A stretch of 24,665 nt of DNA, from assembly GCA_036557185.1 (NCBI GenBank), contig DATBHZ010000093.1, forward strand, positions 1-24,665. Direction: 5' to 3'. The first letter of the stretch is position 1; each line of letters starts with the position of its first letter. Positions 15,524 through 23,019 of this stretch are shown here, piece by piece. The notes under the pieces are model-generated. The model did not search any database, was not told the DNA's origin, and saw only the letters and a list, made by a program, of their open reading frames with translations. The DNA comes from DATBHZ01 sp036557185. GTDB lineage: Bacteria; Actinomycetota; Acidimicrobiia; IMCC26256; JAENVU01. Position numbers and translations under genes: made by a program.

Positions 15524-16614
15524 CGATGCGCCGGGTCGCCGTCCTCGGAACGGGCCTGATCGGGGGGTCCATCGGCCTCGCGCTGACGAAATCGGGCGCG
15601 CACGTGGCCGGGTACGACGCGGATGCCGACACGCTCGACCGGGCGGTTGCGATCGGTGCGGTCACCGAGGCTGCCGAGACGCTCGACGCGGTGCTCCGCG
15701 ACGTCGATCTCGCCGTCGTGGCCCTCCCGGTCGGTCGGGTAGCCGACGTCGTCATTGACGCGCTCGACGCCGGGGCACCCGTGGTCACCGACGTCGGGTC
15801 AGCGAAGAGCTCGATCGTGCACACCGTCGAGTCCGCACGGCCGAGCCTCGCCGCGCGGTTCGTCGGCGGCCACCCGATGGCGGGCTCGGAGCAAGACGGT
15901 CTCGACGGAGCAAGCGCGGAGCTCTTCGCCGGCGCCACGTGGGTGCTGACACCGACGAGCAGCACCGATCCCAGGGCACACACGGCGGTGCGCGCGCTCG
16001 TCGCGTCGCTCGGCGCCGAGATCGTCGAGGTGGCGCCCGAGCATCACGACGCGCTCGTCGCCATCGTCAGCCACGTACCGCAGCTCGCGGCAACAACCCT
16101 GATGGACGTCGCGGCGACGAGCGGCGAGGAGCACGCGACGCTGCTGCGTCTCGCCGCCGGGGGCTTCCGCGACATGACGCGGATCGCGGCGGGACATCCG
16201 GGCATCTGGCCCGATATCTGCGTCGCGAACCGCGACGCGATCGTGGAAGCGCTCGACCAGTACCTCGCCTCCCTGGTGCAGGTGCGCGAGCTCGTGGCCG
16301 GCGGCGACGGCGACAAGCTGCTCGACGTGCTCGAGCGAGCGCGCGCTGCCCGCCGGAGCCTGCCGAAGGGAGCCGCGCTCGAAGGCCCCTTGGTCGAGCT
16401 GCGGGTGCCGGTGCCGGACCGGCCCGGAGTGCTCGCCGAGATCACGACGCTTGCCGGGCGGCTCGGCGTCAACATCGCCGACCTCGAGCTCGCGCACTCG
16501 ATGGAGGGCGACGCCGGTGTGCTCGTGATGATCGTCGCGGAGGCAGGCGTCGACACGTTCGAGCATCGCCTCCAGGAGGCCGGCTACACGGTGTCCCGGA
16601 GCTCGATCGCGTGA
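15520..16614 (+). CDS. tyrA: prephenate dehydrogenase with ACT domain
   Basis: A 364-residue enzyme (from GTG 15520; ATG 15526 is an alternative) that oxidatively decarboxylates prephenate to 4-hydroxyphenylpyruvate for tyrosine. The Rossmann motif is GTGLIGGSIG (10-19). Asp33 at the end of the second strand (VAGYDAD) predicts NAD rather than NADP. HPMAGSEQDG (His118) and HHDALVAIVSHVPQL are substrate and catalytic segments. The C-terminus (about 290-358, VELRVPVPDRPGVLAEI) is an ACT domain, which usually gives feedback inhibition by tyrosine. GTGA overlaps tie it to aroH upstream and aroA downstream. Confidence 0.95.
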   Translation: MTMRRVAVLGTGLIGGSIGLALTKSGAHVAGYDADADTLDRAVAIGAVTEAAETLDAVLRDVDLAVVALPVGRVADVVIDALDAGAPVVTDVGSAKSSIVHTVESARPSLAARFVGGHPMAGSEQDGLDGASAELFAGATWVLTPTSSTDPRAHTAVRALVASLGAEIVEVAPEHHDALVAIVSHVPQLAATTLMDVAATSGEEHATLLRLAAGGFRDMTRIAAGHPGIWPDICVANRDAIVEALDQYLASLVQVRELVAGGDGDKLLDVLERARAARRSLPKGAALEGPLVELRVPVPDRPGVLAEITTLAGRLGVNIADLELAHSMEGDAGVLVMIVAEAGVDTFEHRLQEAGYTVSRSSIA

Positions 16615-17906
16615 CGCTGTCCGCGGAATTCGTCGTCGAAGGCGGCCGTCCGCTCCGCGGCACGTTGCGGGTGCCCGGGTGCAAGGGGATCTCGCACCGC
16701 GCGCTGCTGCTGGCCGCGCTGGCGGACGGTCGGAGCCAGGTGTCCGGGCTCGCCGAAGGCGGCGACGTCGCCAGCACCGCGTCTGCGCTCACTGCTCTCG
16801 GTGTGAAGATCAAGCGCGGCAGTGACGGCGCGGCCTCGATCGTGAGCGGCGGCCCGGACACGTTCCGGGAACCCACTTCGCCCGTCGACTGCGGGAATTC
16901 GGGAACGACGATGCGCATGCTGGCCGGGGTCCTGGCCGGTTGCGATCTCCACGCTGTCCTCGTCGGGGACGAATCGCTCTCGCAACGACCGATGCGGCGC
17001 GTCGTCGAACCGCTCCGCGCGCTCGGCGCGCAGATCGACGGCGGGGCGAACGCGACCCTCGCGCCGCTCAGCATCCGCGGCGGCAAGTTGCGCGGCGCGG
17101 AGGTCCAGCTCGAGGTCGCGAGCGGGCAGGTCAAGACCGCGGTGCTGCTCGCCGGTCTGCGCGCCGACGGCACGACCGTCGTGTCCGAGCCCTTTCCGAG
17201 CCGCGACCACACCGAGCGCATGCTCTCCGCGCTGGGTGTGCCATTGCAGCGTCTGAGCGATCGATCGGTCTCGGTGCGCCGGGGCGCCCCCGAGCCGTTC
17301 GAGCTCCACGTTCCCGGTGACCCGTCGTCGGCTGCCTTCTACGTCGTCGCAGCCTGCTTGATCCCGGGGAGCTCGATCGTCATCGAAGGCGTGAGCCTCA
17401 ACCCCGCGCGGGTCGAGTATCTCGATGTGCTGCGCGAGATGGGCGCATCGATCGAGACGCATGTCGACGGAGAGACGGTCGGAGAGCCGTATGGCTCGAT
17501 CACCGTCGAGGCGGCCGCACTCCACGGCGCCGAGATCCGCAGCACGGAGGCGATGGTCGACGAGCTGCCGGCGCTTGCGATCGCGGCCGCCTTCGCCGAG
17601 GGGACCACGACGATCACCGATGCCGCCGAGCTGCGGGTGAAGGAGAGCGACCGTATCGCGACGCTCCAGCAAGAGCTCGCACAGCTCGGGATCGACGTGG
17701 CCACCGCCGACGATGGACTCGTCGTGCACGGCGGCGCGCCGAAGGGCGCGGTGATCAAGAGCCACGGCGACCACCGCATCGCGCTCGCAGGCGCAGTCGC
17801 GGGGCTTGCCGCGGACGGGACCACCACCGTCCGCGGTTGGCGCGCGATCGCCGTCTCGTATCCGGATTTCGAGCGCGACCTCGCCGGTCTCCTCGGCGAG
17901 GCATGA
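16611..17906 (+). CDS. aroA: 3-phosphoshikimate 1-carboxyvinyltransferase (EPSP synthase)
   Basis: A 431-residue enzyme joining shikimate-3-phosphate and PEP, the target of glyphosate. Key segments are VPGCKGISHRALLL (22-35), DCGNSGTTMRML (93-104), SLSQRPMRR (122-130), ASGQVKTAVLLAGL (170-183), VDELPALAIAAA (316-327), ELRVKESDRI (340-349) and HGDHRIA. Two points are unusual. The normal KS pair at the N-terminal substrate site reads Lys25-Gly26, losing the serine that contacts shikimate-3-phosphate. The GNSGTTMRM loop lacks the Pro of E. coli-type enzymes, as in class II EPSP synthases. GTG 16611 overlaps tyrA; the stop overlaps cmk (ATGA). Confidence 0.95.
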   Translation: MTLSAEFVVEGGRPLRGTLRVPGCKGISHRALLLAALADGRSQVSGLAEGGDVASTASALTALGVKIKRGSDGAASIVSGGPDTFREPTSPVDCGNSGTTMRMLAGVLAGCDLHAVLVGDESLSQRPMRRVVEPLRALGAQIDGGANATLAPLSIRGGKLRGAEVQLEVASGQVKTAVLLAGLRADGTTVVSEPFPSRDHTERMLSALGVPLQRLSDRSVSVRRGAPEPFELHVPGDPSSAAFYVVAACLIPGSSIVIEGVSLNPARVEYLDVLREMGASIETHVDGETVGEPYGSITVEAAALHGAEIRSTEAMVDELPALAIAAAFAEGTTTITDAAELRVKESDRIATLQQELAQLGIDVATADDGLVVHGGAPKGAVIKSHGDHRIALAGAVAGLAADGTTTVRGWRAIAVSYPDFERDLAGLLGEA

Positions 17907-18580
17907 TCGCGAGCGTGGAAGACGTCCTCGCCATCGACGGCCCGTCCGGGTCCGGCAAGTCGACCGTGGCCCGGGGTGCGGCCGAGGCGCTCGGCGTCGA
18001 GGTGCTCGACACGGGCGCGATGTACCGGGCGGTGACGTTGGCGGCGATCGAACGCGGCATCCCGCTCGACGACGCGGATGCGTGCACGGACGTCGCGCGA
18101 CGAGCCGAGATCGATCAGGACGGTGAGCGGACGCTGCTCGACGGTCGTGACGTCTCCGACGCCATCCGCGGCCCGGAGGTGACGGCTGCCGTCTCGATCG
18201 TCTCGGCCCATCCGGGCGTTCGCGTCGAGCTGGTCGCGGTGCAGCGGGCGTGGGCCGAGGATCATGGTGGGGGAGTGGTCGAGGGCCGCGACATCGGAAC
18301 GGTCGTGTTCCCGGATGCGCGGCTCAAGGTGTTCGTCACCGCGACGGACGAGGAGCGGGCGCGGCGGCGCCAGGGCGACGAGGTAGCCGCAGCGCGCGAC
18401 GTCGACGTCGACACCGTGCGCGAATCGATGATGCGCAGGGACGAGCTCGACTCGACGCGTGCGAGCTCACCGTTGCGCCCGGCGGACGGCGCGCTCATCC
18501 TTGACACGACCGGGCGCGGCCCGCAGGAGGTGGTCGACGAGGTCGTCGAGCGCTTTCGGACGGCACTGGAAACCTCGTGA
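17903..18580 (+). CDS. cmk: cytidylate kinase
   Basis: A 225-residue CMP/dCMP kinase of the P-loop NMP-kinase fold. The P-loop is IDGPSGSGKST (11-21). LDTGAMYRAVTL is the NMP-binding signature, VVEGRDIGTVVFPDA the conserved central segment, and RRRQGDE plus RRDELDSTRASSPLRPADGA the lid and base-binding parts. ATG 17903 overlaps aroA by 4 bp, the common aroA-cmk pairing, and the stop overlaps the acyltransferase by 4 bp. In M. tuberculosis cmk directly follows rluB and precedes der; here aroH-tyrA-aroA lie before it, and an acyltransferase, ispH and the DUF512 gene lie between it and der. Confidence 0.96.
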   Translation: MIASVEDVLAIDGPSGSGKSTVARGAAEALGVEVLDTGAMYRAVTLAAIERGIPLDDADACTDVARRAEIDQDGERTLLDGRDVSDAIRGPEVTAAVSIVSAHPGVRVELVAVQRAWAEDHGGGVVEGRDIGTVVFPDARLKVFVTATDEERARRRQGDEVAAARDVDVDTVRESMMRRDELDSTRASSPLRPADGALILDTTGRGPQEVVDEVVERFRTALETS

Positions 18581-19206
18581 CCTTCTACCGGGTCGTCCGC
18601 GATGTGCTCGCCGCGATCTGCCGGACGGTGTTCCGCCTGCGAGTGATCGGGGGCGAGAACGTGCCTGTGACGGGCGCGTTCATCGTGGCGCCGACGCATC
18701 GCTCGCTCCTCGACATTCCGTTCACCGCATGTATCACGAAGCGGCGGATCCGCTTCCTGGCCAAGCAGGAGCTCTTCGGGCCGCCCGTGCTCGGCTGGGC
18801 CTTCACGAAGCTGGGTGGGATCCCGGTGGAGCGCGGCTCGGCAACAGCGCGCGGCGCGCTGAAGGCGCTCCAGGCCGCGCTGGCACAGGGCGAGCCCGCG
18901 GCCGTCTTTCCGGAGGGAACGCGCGAGCACGGAAGAGACGTCGCGGAGCTGTTCGATGGAGCGGCGTACCTCAGCGTGAAGCTCGGGTTGCCGATCCTGC
19001 CCGTGGGTATCGCCGGGAGCGAGGAGATCCTCGCCAGCGGCAAGGTCCTCCCGAACTTCCACCGCGTGGTCGTGGTCGTCGGCACGCTGATCGAGCCGCC
19101 GCCATCCGCGACGACGCGCAAGCGCTCGGATCTCGCCGCGATGACCGCGGATCTGCGCAAGGCCTTGCAGTCCGCGTTCGACGAGGCACACGCCGCGCTC
19201 CGCTGA
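18577..19206 (+). CDS. plsC: lysophospholipid acyltransferase (PlsC type)
   Basis: A 209-residue member of the LPLAT superfamily, probably converting lysophosphatidate to phosphatidate at the membrane face. The catalytic H-x4-D motif is His41-Asp46 in APTHRSLLDIP. Motif II is GGIPVERGS (80-88), motif III FPEGTR (111-116), and motif IV LPILPVGIAG. The N-terminus (FYRVVRDVLAAICRTVFRLRV) is amphipathic and may attach the protein to the membrane. GTG 18577 overlaps the cmk stop (GTGA). The aroA-cmk-plsC-ispH grouping is frequent in Gram-positives, but here ispH is on the other strand, ending only 2 nt away. The exact acceptor substrate is not decided by sequence. Confidence 0.9.
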   Translation: MTFYRVVRDVLAAICRTVFRLRVIGGENVPVTGAFIVAPTHRSLLDIPFTACITKRRIRFLAKQELFGPPVLGWAFTKLGGIPVERGSATARGALKALQAALAQGEPAAVFPEGTREHGRDVAELFDGAAYLSVKLGLPILPVGIAGSEEILASGKVLPNFHRVVVVVGTLIEPPPSATTRKRSDLAAMTADLRKALQSAFDEAHAALR

Positions 19207-19208
19207 CC

Positions 19209-20246
19209 TCAGCCTTGCTGCGTGCCCTCCAGGACGAGCTCGGCCAGGACGTGTGACGCGTCGACGGTCCGGTCGTCGTCGATCGGGATGAGATCGCGCA
19301 GCTCGCGGGGCGGGGGGAAGTACTCGTCCTCGTCCGTCACGTGGACGAGCTCCACGCCGTCGCTCGGGTCGAGCTTCGCGATCACTTGCTCGACGAGGTC
19401 CTCGGGCGCGCTCGCCCCGGCCGTGACGCCGACGATTCGTGCGTCGCCGAGGGCGTCGAGGCTGAGCTCGTCCACTCCGTCGATTCGCAGCACCCTCGCA
19501 CAGCCTGCGGTCTCGGCCACCTTGGCGAGAGCGAGCGTGTTGGAGGAGTTCGCGCTCCCGATGACGACGACCGCGTCGGCGCGCTGCGCGATCGCCGTCA
19601 ATGCCGCCTGGCGATTCGTGGTGGCGAAGCAGAGGTCGTTGCGGCTCGCGGTCCAGAGCTCGGGGAAGCGCTCACGAGCATCGTCCATGATCCCTTCCCA
19701 ATCGTGCAGGGCGAGGGTCGTCTGCGCGAGCAGGGCCACGTGCTCGGTGTCGGGCACCCCCTCGGCAACGCGATCCATGTCCTCCTCGTGCTCGACGAGA
19801 CGGATCGCCTCGGGTGCGACGGCAAGCGTGCCAACCGCCTCGTCGTGCCCGGCGTGCCCCACGTAGAGCACCGTGTATCCCTTTCGGGCGCGGACCCGCG
19901 CCTCGTGGTGCACCTTGGTCACGAGCGGGCAGACGGCGTTGACCACGAAGCGGTCGCGCTCCTTGGCCGCCGCGACGACCTCGGGAGCGGAGCCGTGCGC
20001 CGACAGCATGAGCGGCGCGCCGGCCGGCACCTCGTTCACGTCCTCCACGAACACGACCCCGAGCCGCTGGAACCGCTCGACGACGAGCCGGTTGTGGACG
20101 ATCTCGTGGTAGCAGTAGACGGGCGCAGGGAAGAGCCGGACCATCCACGCGAGCGCCTTGATGGCCATCTCGACGCCGGCGCAGAACCCGCGCGGCTGGG
20201 CGAGCAACACCTGCTGGACGCGCGTCTCCGAGGGTGCATTCGCCAC
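19209..20246 (-). CDS. ispH: 4-hydroxy-3-methylbut-2-enyl diphosphate reductase
   Basis: A 345-residue [4Fe-4S] enzyme for the last step of the MEP isoprenoid pathway (HMBPP to IPP and DMAPP). The cluster cysteines are Cys22 (LAQPRGFCAGV), Cys106 (NAVCPLVTKVH) and Cys206 (NDLCFATTNRQ). Substrate-binding and catalytic parts are YHEIVHN, LSAHGS, and GHAGHDEAVGT with His134 and Glu136. VIGSANSSNT is also conserved. Start GTG 20246 has a -10 (TAGCCT, 20258 to 20253) 6 nt upstream and no Shine-Dalgarno, so its mRNA is probably leaderless. It diverges from the DUF512 gene across 44 nt and converges on the acyltransferase. Confidence 0.96.
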   Translation of the reverse strand: MANAPSETRVQQVLLAQPRGFCAGVEMAIKALAWMVRLFPAPVYCYHEIVHNRLVVERFQRLGVVFVEDVNEVPAGAPLMLSAHGSAPEVVAAAKERDRFVVNAVCPLVTKVHHEARVRARKGYTVLYVGHAGHDEAVGTLAVAPEAIRLVEHEEDMDRVAEGVPDTEHVALLAQTTLALHDWEGIMDDARERFPELWTASRNDLCFATTNRQAALTAIAQRADAVVVIGSANSSNTLALAKVAETAGCARVLRIDGVDELSLDALGDARIVGVTAGASAPEDLVEQVIAKLDPSDGVELVHVTDEDEYFPPPRELRDLIPIDDDRTVDASHVLAELVLEGTQQG

Positions 20247-20252
20247 GTCACA

Positions 20253-20258
20253 AGGCTA
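20253..20258 (-). promoter_or_regulatory. -10 element TAGCCT, leaderless start for ispH
   Basis: On the minus strand TTAGCCT is followed by 6 nt and GTG 20246, with no ribosome binding site. It lies back to back with the DUF512 promoter, with 20 nt between the two -10 hexamers. Confidence 0.55.
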
Positions 20259-20278
20259 ACGCCGCAGGTCAGCGCACC

Positions 20279-20284
20279 TAGACT
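20279..20284 (+). promoter_or_regulatory. -10 element TAGACT, leaderless start for the DUF512 gene
   Basis: TAGACT is followed by 6 nt and ATG 20291, with no Shine-Dalgarno. It is the divergent partner of the ispH promoter. It probably also drives der, which overlaps the DUF512 gene by one base. Confidence 0.55.
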
Positions 20285-20290
20285 TGCCGC

Positions 20291-21673
20291 ATGCCGACGG
20301 CGCGAGTTGTTGCAGTCGCGCCCGGGAGCCCCGCGGCCGAAGCGGGTGTGCTCCCCGGCGACGACCTCGTCGCCGTGAATGGCGAGCACCTGCGCGATGT
20401 CATCCGCTACCAGGTCCAGGCGGACGAGCCGCAGGTCGACCTCGACGTGCTCCGGGGAGGCCTCGAACGCCGGCTGGTCGCGACCAAGCCCGCCGGTGCG
20501 CCACTCGGGCTCGAGGTGGAGAGCGCCGTCTTCGACCGTGTGCGGACGTGCGACAACCACTGCCCGTTCTGCTTCATCTACCAGCTCCCCAAGGGCATGC
20601 GGCGCAGCCTCTACCTCAAGGACGACGACTATCGCCTGTCGTTCCTCTACGGAAACTTCACAACGCTCACACGTTTCACCGAAGCCGATCTCGAACGCGT
20701 GATCACGGAGCAGCTCGGGCCGCTCTACGTCAGCATCCACGCGACGGACCCCGAGCTGCGGGCGCGGCTGTTGCGCAACCGGCGCGGCGCCACGAGCCTG
20801 CGATGGCTGTCCGCGCTGCTCGACGCCGGCATCGGGGTGCACGGGCAGGTCGTGGTGTGCCCGGGCATCAACGACGGCGAACAGCTCGACGACACGATGC
20901 TCGGGCTCATGGAGACGTACTCGAAGCTCGCCACCGTTGGTGTCGTGCCCTTGGGTGTGAGCGCGTTCAGCACCGAGCCGGACATGCGACCGCACACGAC
21001 CGCCGAAGCCGTCGCCGTCGTTGAACAGGTCACGCGGTGGCAGGAGCGCTTCGTGCGCGCCGTCGGGCGGCGCATGGTGTTCGCAGCCGACGAGTACTAC
21101 CTCATGGCCGGTCTCCCGTTCCCGGATGCTCCGGCGTACGAGGAGTTCGCCCAGCACGAGAACGGCATCGGCATGGCGCGCGTCTTCGAGCGCGAGGTCC
21201 GCGCGACGCTCGCCGGCGAGCACGTCGATCCGGTGGGGCCGCGAGCCGGCTTCTTCTCCTGGGTCGATGGCGCGCCTGCCGAGGGATATCGCGCGCCGCG
21301 CCAGAGCGCGCCACTCGCCGTCGTCGACGCGCGCCGGGGTCGCCCGGTGCGGATCGTCACCGGTGCCTACGGCGTGAGCGTCCTCACCCCGCTGCTCCCC
21401 AGCCTGAGCGAGCACGCAGGCCTGTCCGTCGATCTGCTTCCTGTCGAGAACGCGTTCTTCGGCGGCAACATCGGTGTCACCGGGTTGCTCACCGGCGCCG
21501 ACGTCGGCCGCGCGCTCGAGCGCACCGACGCGTCGGAGCGGGTCCTGCTCCCCGACGTCGTCCTCTCCGAGGACCGATTCCTCGACGGCACGACCGTTGC
21601 GGACCTCCCGCGTCCCGTCGAAGTCGTGCCGACGAACGGGGTCGCGCTGGTCGCTGCCATCCGGAGCTCCTGA
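20291..21673 (+). CDS. PDZ/DUF512 protein with radical-SAM-like cysteine motif
   Basis: A 460-residue protein. Residues 1-65 form a short PDZ-like domain (VAPGSPAAEAGVLPGDDLVAVNGE). A cysteine motif follows, Cys87-x3-Cys91-x2-Cys94 (RTCDNHCPFCFIYQLPKGMR), the pattern that binds a [4Fe-4S] cluster and SAM in radical SAM enzymes. The conserved family segments are LYLKDDDYRLSFLYGNF, YVSIHATDPELRARLL and NDGEQLDDT. The C-terminal half is DUF512, ending VENAFFGGNIGVTGLLTG and LLPDVVLSEDRFLDGT. The reaction is unknown. The family is widespread and often sits beside der, as here (TGATG overlap), suggesting a ribosome-related job, which is inference. Its mRNA is probably leaderless. Confidence 0.9.
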   Translation: MPTARVVAVAPGSPAAEAGVLPGDDLVAVNGEHLRDVIRYQVQADEPQVDLDVLRGGLERRLVATKPAGAPLGLEVESAVFDRVRTCDNHCPFCFIYQLPKGMRRSLYLKDDDYRLSFLYGNFTTLTRFTEADLERVITEQLGPLYVSIHATDPELRARLLRNRRGATSLRWLSALLDAGIGVHGQVVVCPGINDGEQLDDTMLGLMETYSKLATVGVVPLGVSAFSTEPDMRPHTTAEAVAVVEQVTRWQERFVRAVGRRMVFAADEYYLMAGLPFPDAPAYEEFAQHENGIGMARVFEREVRATLAGEHVDPVGPRAGFFSWVDGAPAEGYRAPRQSAPLAVVDARRGRPVRIVTGAYGVSVLTPLLPSLSEHAGLSVDLLPVENAFFGGNIGVTGLLTGADVGRALERTDASERVLLPDVVLSEDRFLDGTTVADLPRPVEVVPTNGVALVAAIRSS

Positions 21674-22989
21674 TGCCCGAGCTTCCGGTCGTTGCCGTCG
21701 TGGGGCGGCCGAACGTCGGCAAGTCGACGCTGGTGAACCGGTTCGTCGGCAGGCGCGATGCGATCGTCGAGGAACGACCCGGCGTAACGCGTGACCGCAA
21801 GGAGCTCGTCGCCGAGTGGGCGGGGCGCAGGTTCCGGGTGGTCGACACCGGCGGCTGGATCTCCACCGATGACGCGCTCGCGAAGCAGGTGAGCGCGCAG
21901 GCCGAGCGCGCGATCGCCGAATCGGACGTCGTGGTGCACGTGGTCGACGCGACCGTGGGAGCAACCGAAGAGGACGAGCAGGTCGCGCGCATCCTGCGCG
22001 GCTCGGACAAGCCAGTGCTGCTCGTCGCCAACAAGGTCGACGACACGATGCACGAAGCGGGGATCTGGGACTTCGCTCGGCTCGGCCTCGGCGATCCGCT
22101 GCCCGTGTCGGCGATCCATGGGCGGGGGAGTGGGGACGTGCTGGACGTCCTGGTTGCCGCGCTCCCGGGGGAACCGGTGCAGCCCGAGCCGGCAGAGGAC
22201 ACCGATCGCGTGTTCTCGATCGCGATCGTGGGGCGGCCGAACGTCGGCAAGTCGACGCTCTTCAACCGGCTCGTCGCCGACGAACGCTCCGTCGTGCACG
22301 ACGAGCCCGGGACGACGCGCGACACCATCGACACGATCGTCGAGACGGAGGACGGCCCGCTGCGTTTCATCGACACGGCCGGGATGCGGCGCAAGAGCCG
22401 TGTCGACGAGGCGACGGAGTACTACTCGGTGATCCGCGCGCTCGATGCTGTCGATCGGGCCGATGCGGCGCTGTTCGTGATCGACGCCACCGAGGGCATC
22501 ACGCATCAGGATCAGCGCCTCGCGGAGCGGATCGACGGCGCGGGGACCGTCATCGTCGTGGTGCTCAACAAATGGGACCTCGTCGCGACCGAGGACCGGG
22601 AGCAGATCCTCGCCGACGTCGCAGATCGATTCGCGTTCCTCAGCTATGCGCCCGTCCTGACGGTCTCCGCTCTGACGGGCCGCAACCTGCGCTACGTGCT
22701 GCCCGCACTGCGCGAGGGAGAGCACGCATACCACCAGCGCATCCCGACGGGCGCGCTCAACCGCGTCGTGCGCGATGCGCAACAGCGGCATCCGGCGCCG
22801 GTCGACCGCAAGCACCGCACGCGGATCCTCTACGCGACCCAAGGCGCCGCCGACCCGCCGACGTTCACGCTGTTCGCCACGCGTACGTTGCCGGCCACCT
22901 ATCTGCGCTACATCGAGCGCAGCATCCGTGAGGCCTTCGACATGGGGCCGACGCCGATGAAGCTCCGCGTGCGTCGCCGGAACGACTGA
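21673..22989 (+). CDS. der: ribosome-associated GTPase Der (EngA)
   Basis: A 438-residue GTPase with two tandem G domains and a C-terminal KH-like domain, required for 50S subunit maturation. G domain 1: GRPNVGKST (11-19), DTGG (58-61) and NKVD (120-123). G domain 2: GRPNVGKST (187-195), DTAGMRRKSRV and NKWD. The KH-like part runs from about residue 355 to the end (TGALNRVV...PPTFTLFATR...YLRYIERSIREAFD). ATG 21673 shares one base with the DUF512 stop. One oddity is that the two P-loop regions are identical over 34 nt at the DNA level, an exact repeat 528 nt apart. In mycobacteria der follows cmk; here two or three genes separate them. Confidence 0.97.
   Translation: MPELPVVAVVGRPNVGKSTLVNRFVGRRDAIVEERPGVTRDRKELVAEWAGRRFRVVDTGGWISTDDALAKQVSAQAERAIAESDVVVHVVDATVGATEEDEQVARILRGSDKPVLLVANKVDDTMHEAGIWDFARLGLGDPLPVSAIHGRGSGDVLDVLVAALPGEPVQPEPAEDTDRVFSIAIVGRPNVGKSTLFNRLVADERSVVHDEPGTTRDTIDTIVETEDGPLRFIDTAGMRRKSRVDEATEYYSVIRALDAVDRADAALFVIDATEGITHQDQRLAERIDGAGTVIVVVLNKWDLVATEDREQILADVADRFAFLSYAPVLTVSALTGRNLRYVLPALREGEHAYHQRIPTGALNRVVRDAQQRHPAPVDRKHRTRILYATQGAADPPTFTLFATRTLPATYLRYIERSIREAFDMGPTPMKLRVRRRND
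21698..21731 (+). repeat. 34-bp exact direct repeat, copy 1 (der G domain 1 P-loop)
   Basis: Identical to 22226-22259, with flanking bases on both sides differing. It encodes the Walker A region of the first G domain. The offset of 528 nt is a multiple of three. Confidence 0.95.
22226..22259 (+). repeat. 34-bp exact direct repeat, copy 2 (der G domain 2 P-loop)
   Basis: Second copy of the repeat at 21698-21731. It encodes the Walker A region of the second G domain. Confidence 0.95.
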
Positions 22990-23006
22990 CTTCCGGGTGC
23001 CCCAGG

Positions 23007-23012
23007 TACCCT
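23007..23012 (+). promoter_or_regulatory. -10 element TACCCT upstream of the carboxylase gene
   Basis: GGTACCCTGG lies in the 62-nt gap after der. Seven nt separate it from GTG 23020, the start of a short ORF that runs into the carboxylase start, so the mRNA probably begins at that GTG. CTGACT (22986-22991) is a weak -35 at non-ideal 15-nt spacing. Confidence 0.5.
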
Positions 23013-23019
23013 GGACCGC

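Noticed and set aside
20036..21964. 642-codon minus-strand frame opposite the DUF512 gene
   Set aside because: It has no recognisable domain and covers a well-supported plus-strand gene and the ispH 5' end in another frame.
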